Assembly: GCF_964340395.1 (NCBI RefSeq)
Contig: NC_135570.1
Location: forward strand, 7,125,322 to 7,189,321
Direction of reading: 5' to 3'
DNA: 64,000 bases
Origin: Glandiceps talaboti
Lineage: Eukaryota; Hemichordata; Enteropneusta; Spengelidae
Part shown: positions 61,979 through 64,000 of the stretch, in pieces
How positions within the stretch are numbered: the stretch's first letter is position 1
Layout: every line of letters starts with the position of its first letter
The notes under the pieces: model-generated
Told to the model about the DNA's origin: nothing
Database searches by the model: none
The model's input: the letters and a program-made list of their open reading frames with translations, nothing else
Made by a program: the position numbers and the translations under genes

Positions 61979-62095
61979 TTCCAACATTAGGGATGGGTCA
62001 AATGCATGCTTATCGCCAACCACCTCAATGGTGGCTGTTAAATCGTGTAGCCGATGGTGCTGTTGTTACTGTAGTTGTCGTCTTCATCGTCTTCG

Positions 62096-62151
62096 TTGTT
62101 GTTGCTGCTGCTGCTGCTGCTGCTGTTGTTGTTGTTGTTGTTGTTGTTGTT

Positions 62152-62192
<41 letters not shown>
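62096..62192. repeat. Trinucleotide array TGC-TTG-TCG in ordered blocks
   Basis: Successive pure blocks of GCT, GTT and GTC units, each about 20-40 bases. Confidence 0.95.
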
Positions 62193-62469
62193 TCAGGCTT
62201 GCTTGAGCAGGTTTTATAGTCTGACCTGGTGGTCAAGCTCTATACATACCTAAGCTTGCGACATCAGTTTGCGTTAATTTGTAGTGAAAACATTTTTTTT
62301 TTGAGTCCGTGCCAATGAAGAGTTTAGCTGTATTTCTGGATTACAACGAATTATTAATTATGTACCGACAACAGAGGATTGGACTGTTAAGTTTTAGTAT
62401 GATGTCAATTTCACATAAACTAACAACATTATTGTGAAATCAACATGCAACGGTAGGAAACGTACATGC

Positions 62470-62493
62470 TTTTTTTTTTTTTTTTTTTTTTTT
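62470..62493. repeat. Poly(T) tract
   Basis: 24 consecutive T; no flanking duplication was seen. Confidence 0.9.
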
Positions 62494-63862
62494 GCAAGAA
62501 TTGGCATAGAGGATACCGTGACGACAGGCAAACCCATTATTGATTTACATCGCAGCAGGATTAGTCCAACAATTTTGTGTTTGGTGTTAAAATCATTACA
62601 TTCTTGGCGGATATAAAAACCATCAGTTAACCATAAGCGGATAAATATAGTCTAACCCATCAACCAAGCTGTCAGGTTTGTGTGAGATTCGAATACAAAG
62701 TATGTTCTTCAGGAAAACCGTTGTTTACAGACTAGTTCCTGAATATTTGAAACTACAGACGGTATATCAATCTTCAGATTCCTCTTCGAATTAATTAATC
62801 ACTGTCATGGAAACAATGGTTTATTTATTTTGACATATTTTAGAAAGTTCACTGACTCTTTCCACCAAAAATATATGAAAACCAACAGAAATCGCTATTT
62901 TTATGACCGGACGATATCTTTAGGGAGAAACATTGCTGAAGGAAATTCTTGGCTCATTTGCATATTGGCAAATGGTCGTGTTGATCTATTACCGAAGTTA
63001 TATTTTGTTTTCGCAACACGCAGAACATGAAATGCATCACCTTTTAAACAGTTCTCATGTTTCCAATTCTCTGGGAGCATTAATTTGAGAACCGATGTAT
63101 TGATTTTGTGCTATTTGCCGAACAGTACGAGGCTATTAGTTCTACCGTTGGCACGCTCTCACAATCCAACTATTTCAAGTAGCCGATATTTTTGGAAGGT
63201 TGTGTATTGTAGTTGTTTTTCGGAAAGTTAAATTGACACGCAAACCCGAGAGCTTCATATTTTTTGAGTGTTTTTCTGCCTCGAAGATCTAAGTTTGTGA
63301 GATATTTTATACGATGCTGAATGTATACACTAACAAAGTGTGTATTCGCAAGAAAGCACTCTTTGTTACTTTTATACAAATTCAATACAAAAAGACTCCC
63401 GATACTATCATTATCAGATTTTAGTTTACGGTGTGTTGCGTTGCAGTAACGATGTAGTGTGATAGCGTGGTTTGCTCTAAGTTGTCCTCCAAGAAAGAAC
63501 TCTTTGTTACAAATACGATTTTCGATCAATGCGATGCAAATGTAATCTTTATTTTAATACAAGTAAGGCGTAAAAGCCGTTCCTGTGCTGTGTGTTAAAA
63601 TCATGGCAGCGTTTCAAATCCGTCATTAGTTACGGATGAAGACTCTGTGAAATGTGACTATGTGCATTTAAAATTTCAGCTAGAATTTTCAACCCTAAAA
63701 TCCAGAAAAGAAACAGCTGCACCAATCAATCATTGCAATTGATCAGTGTTAAGGTTTGTCAAAACAGGTTTTAGAAAGTCAATTTAAAGGCTGCCAAGTT
63801 TGTGTCAATGTAAGTGTATAGAGTTCACATGTTTACAAGTTTAGAAAGATGATAGTAAACCT

Positions 63863-63902
63863 CCCCCCCCCCCCAAAAAAAAAAAAAAAAAAAAAAAAAA
63901 AA
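63863..63902. repeat. Poly(C)-poly(A) junction
   Basis: 12 C followed directly by about 28 A. Confidence 0.9.
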
Positions 63903-64000
63903 CTACAGGTGTAGAGTTGACGCAAACTTGCAGATGTTACTAGTATCACAGCGACTCAGTCTTTCAGAGACAGGAAACCAGATATAAATAAAATTACCAG

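Noticed and set aside
63170-63529. 119-codon frame on the minus strand near the window end
   Set aside because: Starts without ATG, resembles no known protein and lacks splice or promoter support.

Overview
The window is metazoan genomic DNA with spliced genes, long introns with GT/AG borders, many microsatellites and small foldback or dispersed repeats. No bacterial-type gene organisation is visible. The one gene that can be rebuilt completely belongs to the ADAMTS2/3/14 clade (procollagen N-endopeptidases). A single gene of this clade with this repeat content suggests an invertebrate bilaterian, perhaps a marine deuterostome or lophotrochozoan. The species cannot be fixed from the sequence alone.

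Layout. (1) 192-1172, plus strand: the last coding exon of an unidentified gene, encoding an acidic, proline-rich, tyrosine-motif-rich C-terminal tail, followed by a long 3' UTR. (2) 1173-8504: the convergent interval with the 3' UTRs of both genes. It holds a CATA/CA microsatellite, an octamer-bearing tandem repeat, a CCAAT-box minisatellite and a perfect X-box. (3) 8505-44582, minus strand: a complete 23-exon ADAMTS gene, 36 kb long. Splicing the exons by hand gives 3177 coding bases with compatible phases at every junction, that is 1058 residues. The order is signal peptide, propeptide, furin site, zinc metalloprotease, disintegrin-like, TSP1, Cys-rich, spacer, three TSP1 repeats and PLAC. 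Intron 3 is 19 kb. Several other introns are largely filled by a MITE hairpin, an AATAC array or a GTGA array. (4) 44583-45070: 5' UTR and a TATA-type promoter with a CRE and two GC boxes. (5) 45.1-64.0 kb: upstream intergenic DNA (or intron of an unseen gene) in which I found no convincing exon.

The two genes are convergent and there is no sign that they work together. The ADAMTS product is expected to be a secreted, furin-activated enzyme that trims fibrillar procollagen N-propeptides in the extracellular matrix.

The most notable non-genic observations are: a two-copy TA-flanked palindromic element; a 191-bp (TC)n tract that serves as the polypyrimidine tract of the 19-kb intron; a possible alternative exon paired with a tandem 3' splice site in the spacer domain; a poly(A) insert flanked by a 13-bp duplication; a 23-bp tandem array of CTCF-like motifs; and a 21-bp-period array of RFX-like half-sites. 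No clear new multi-gene system was found.
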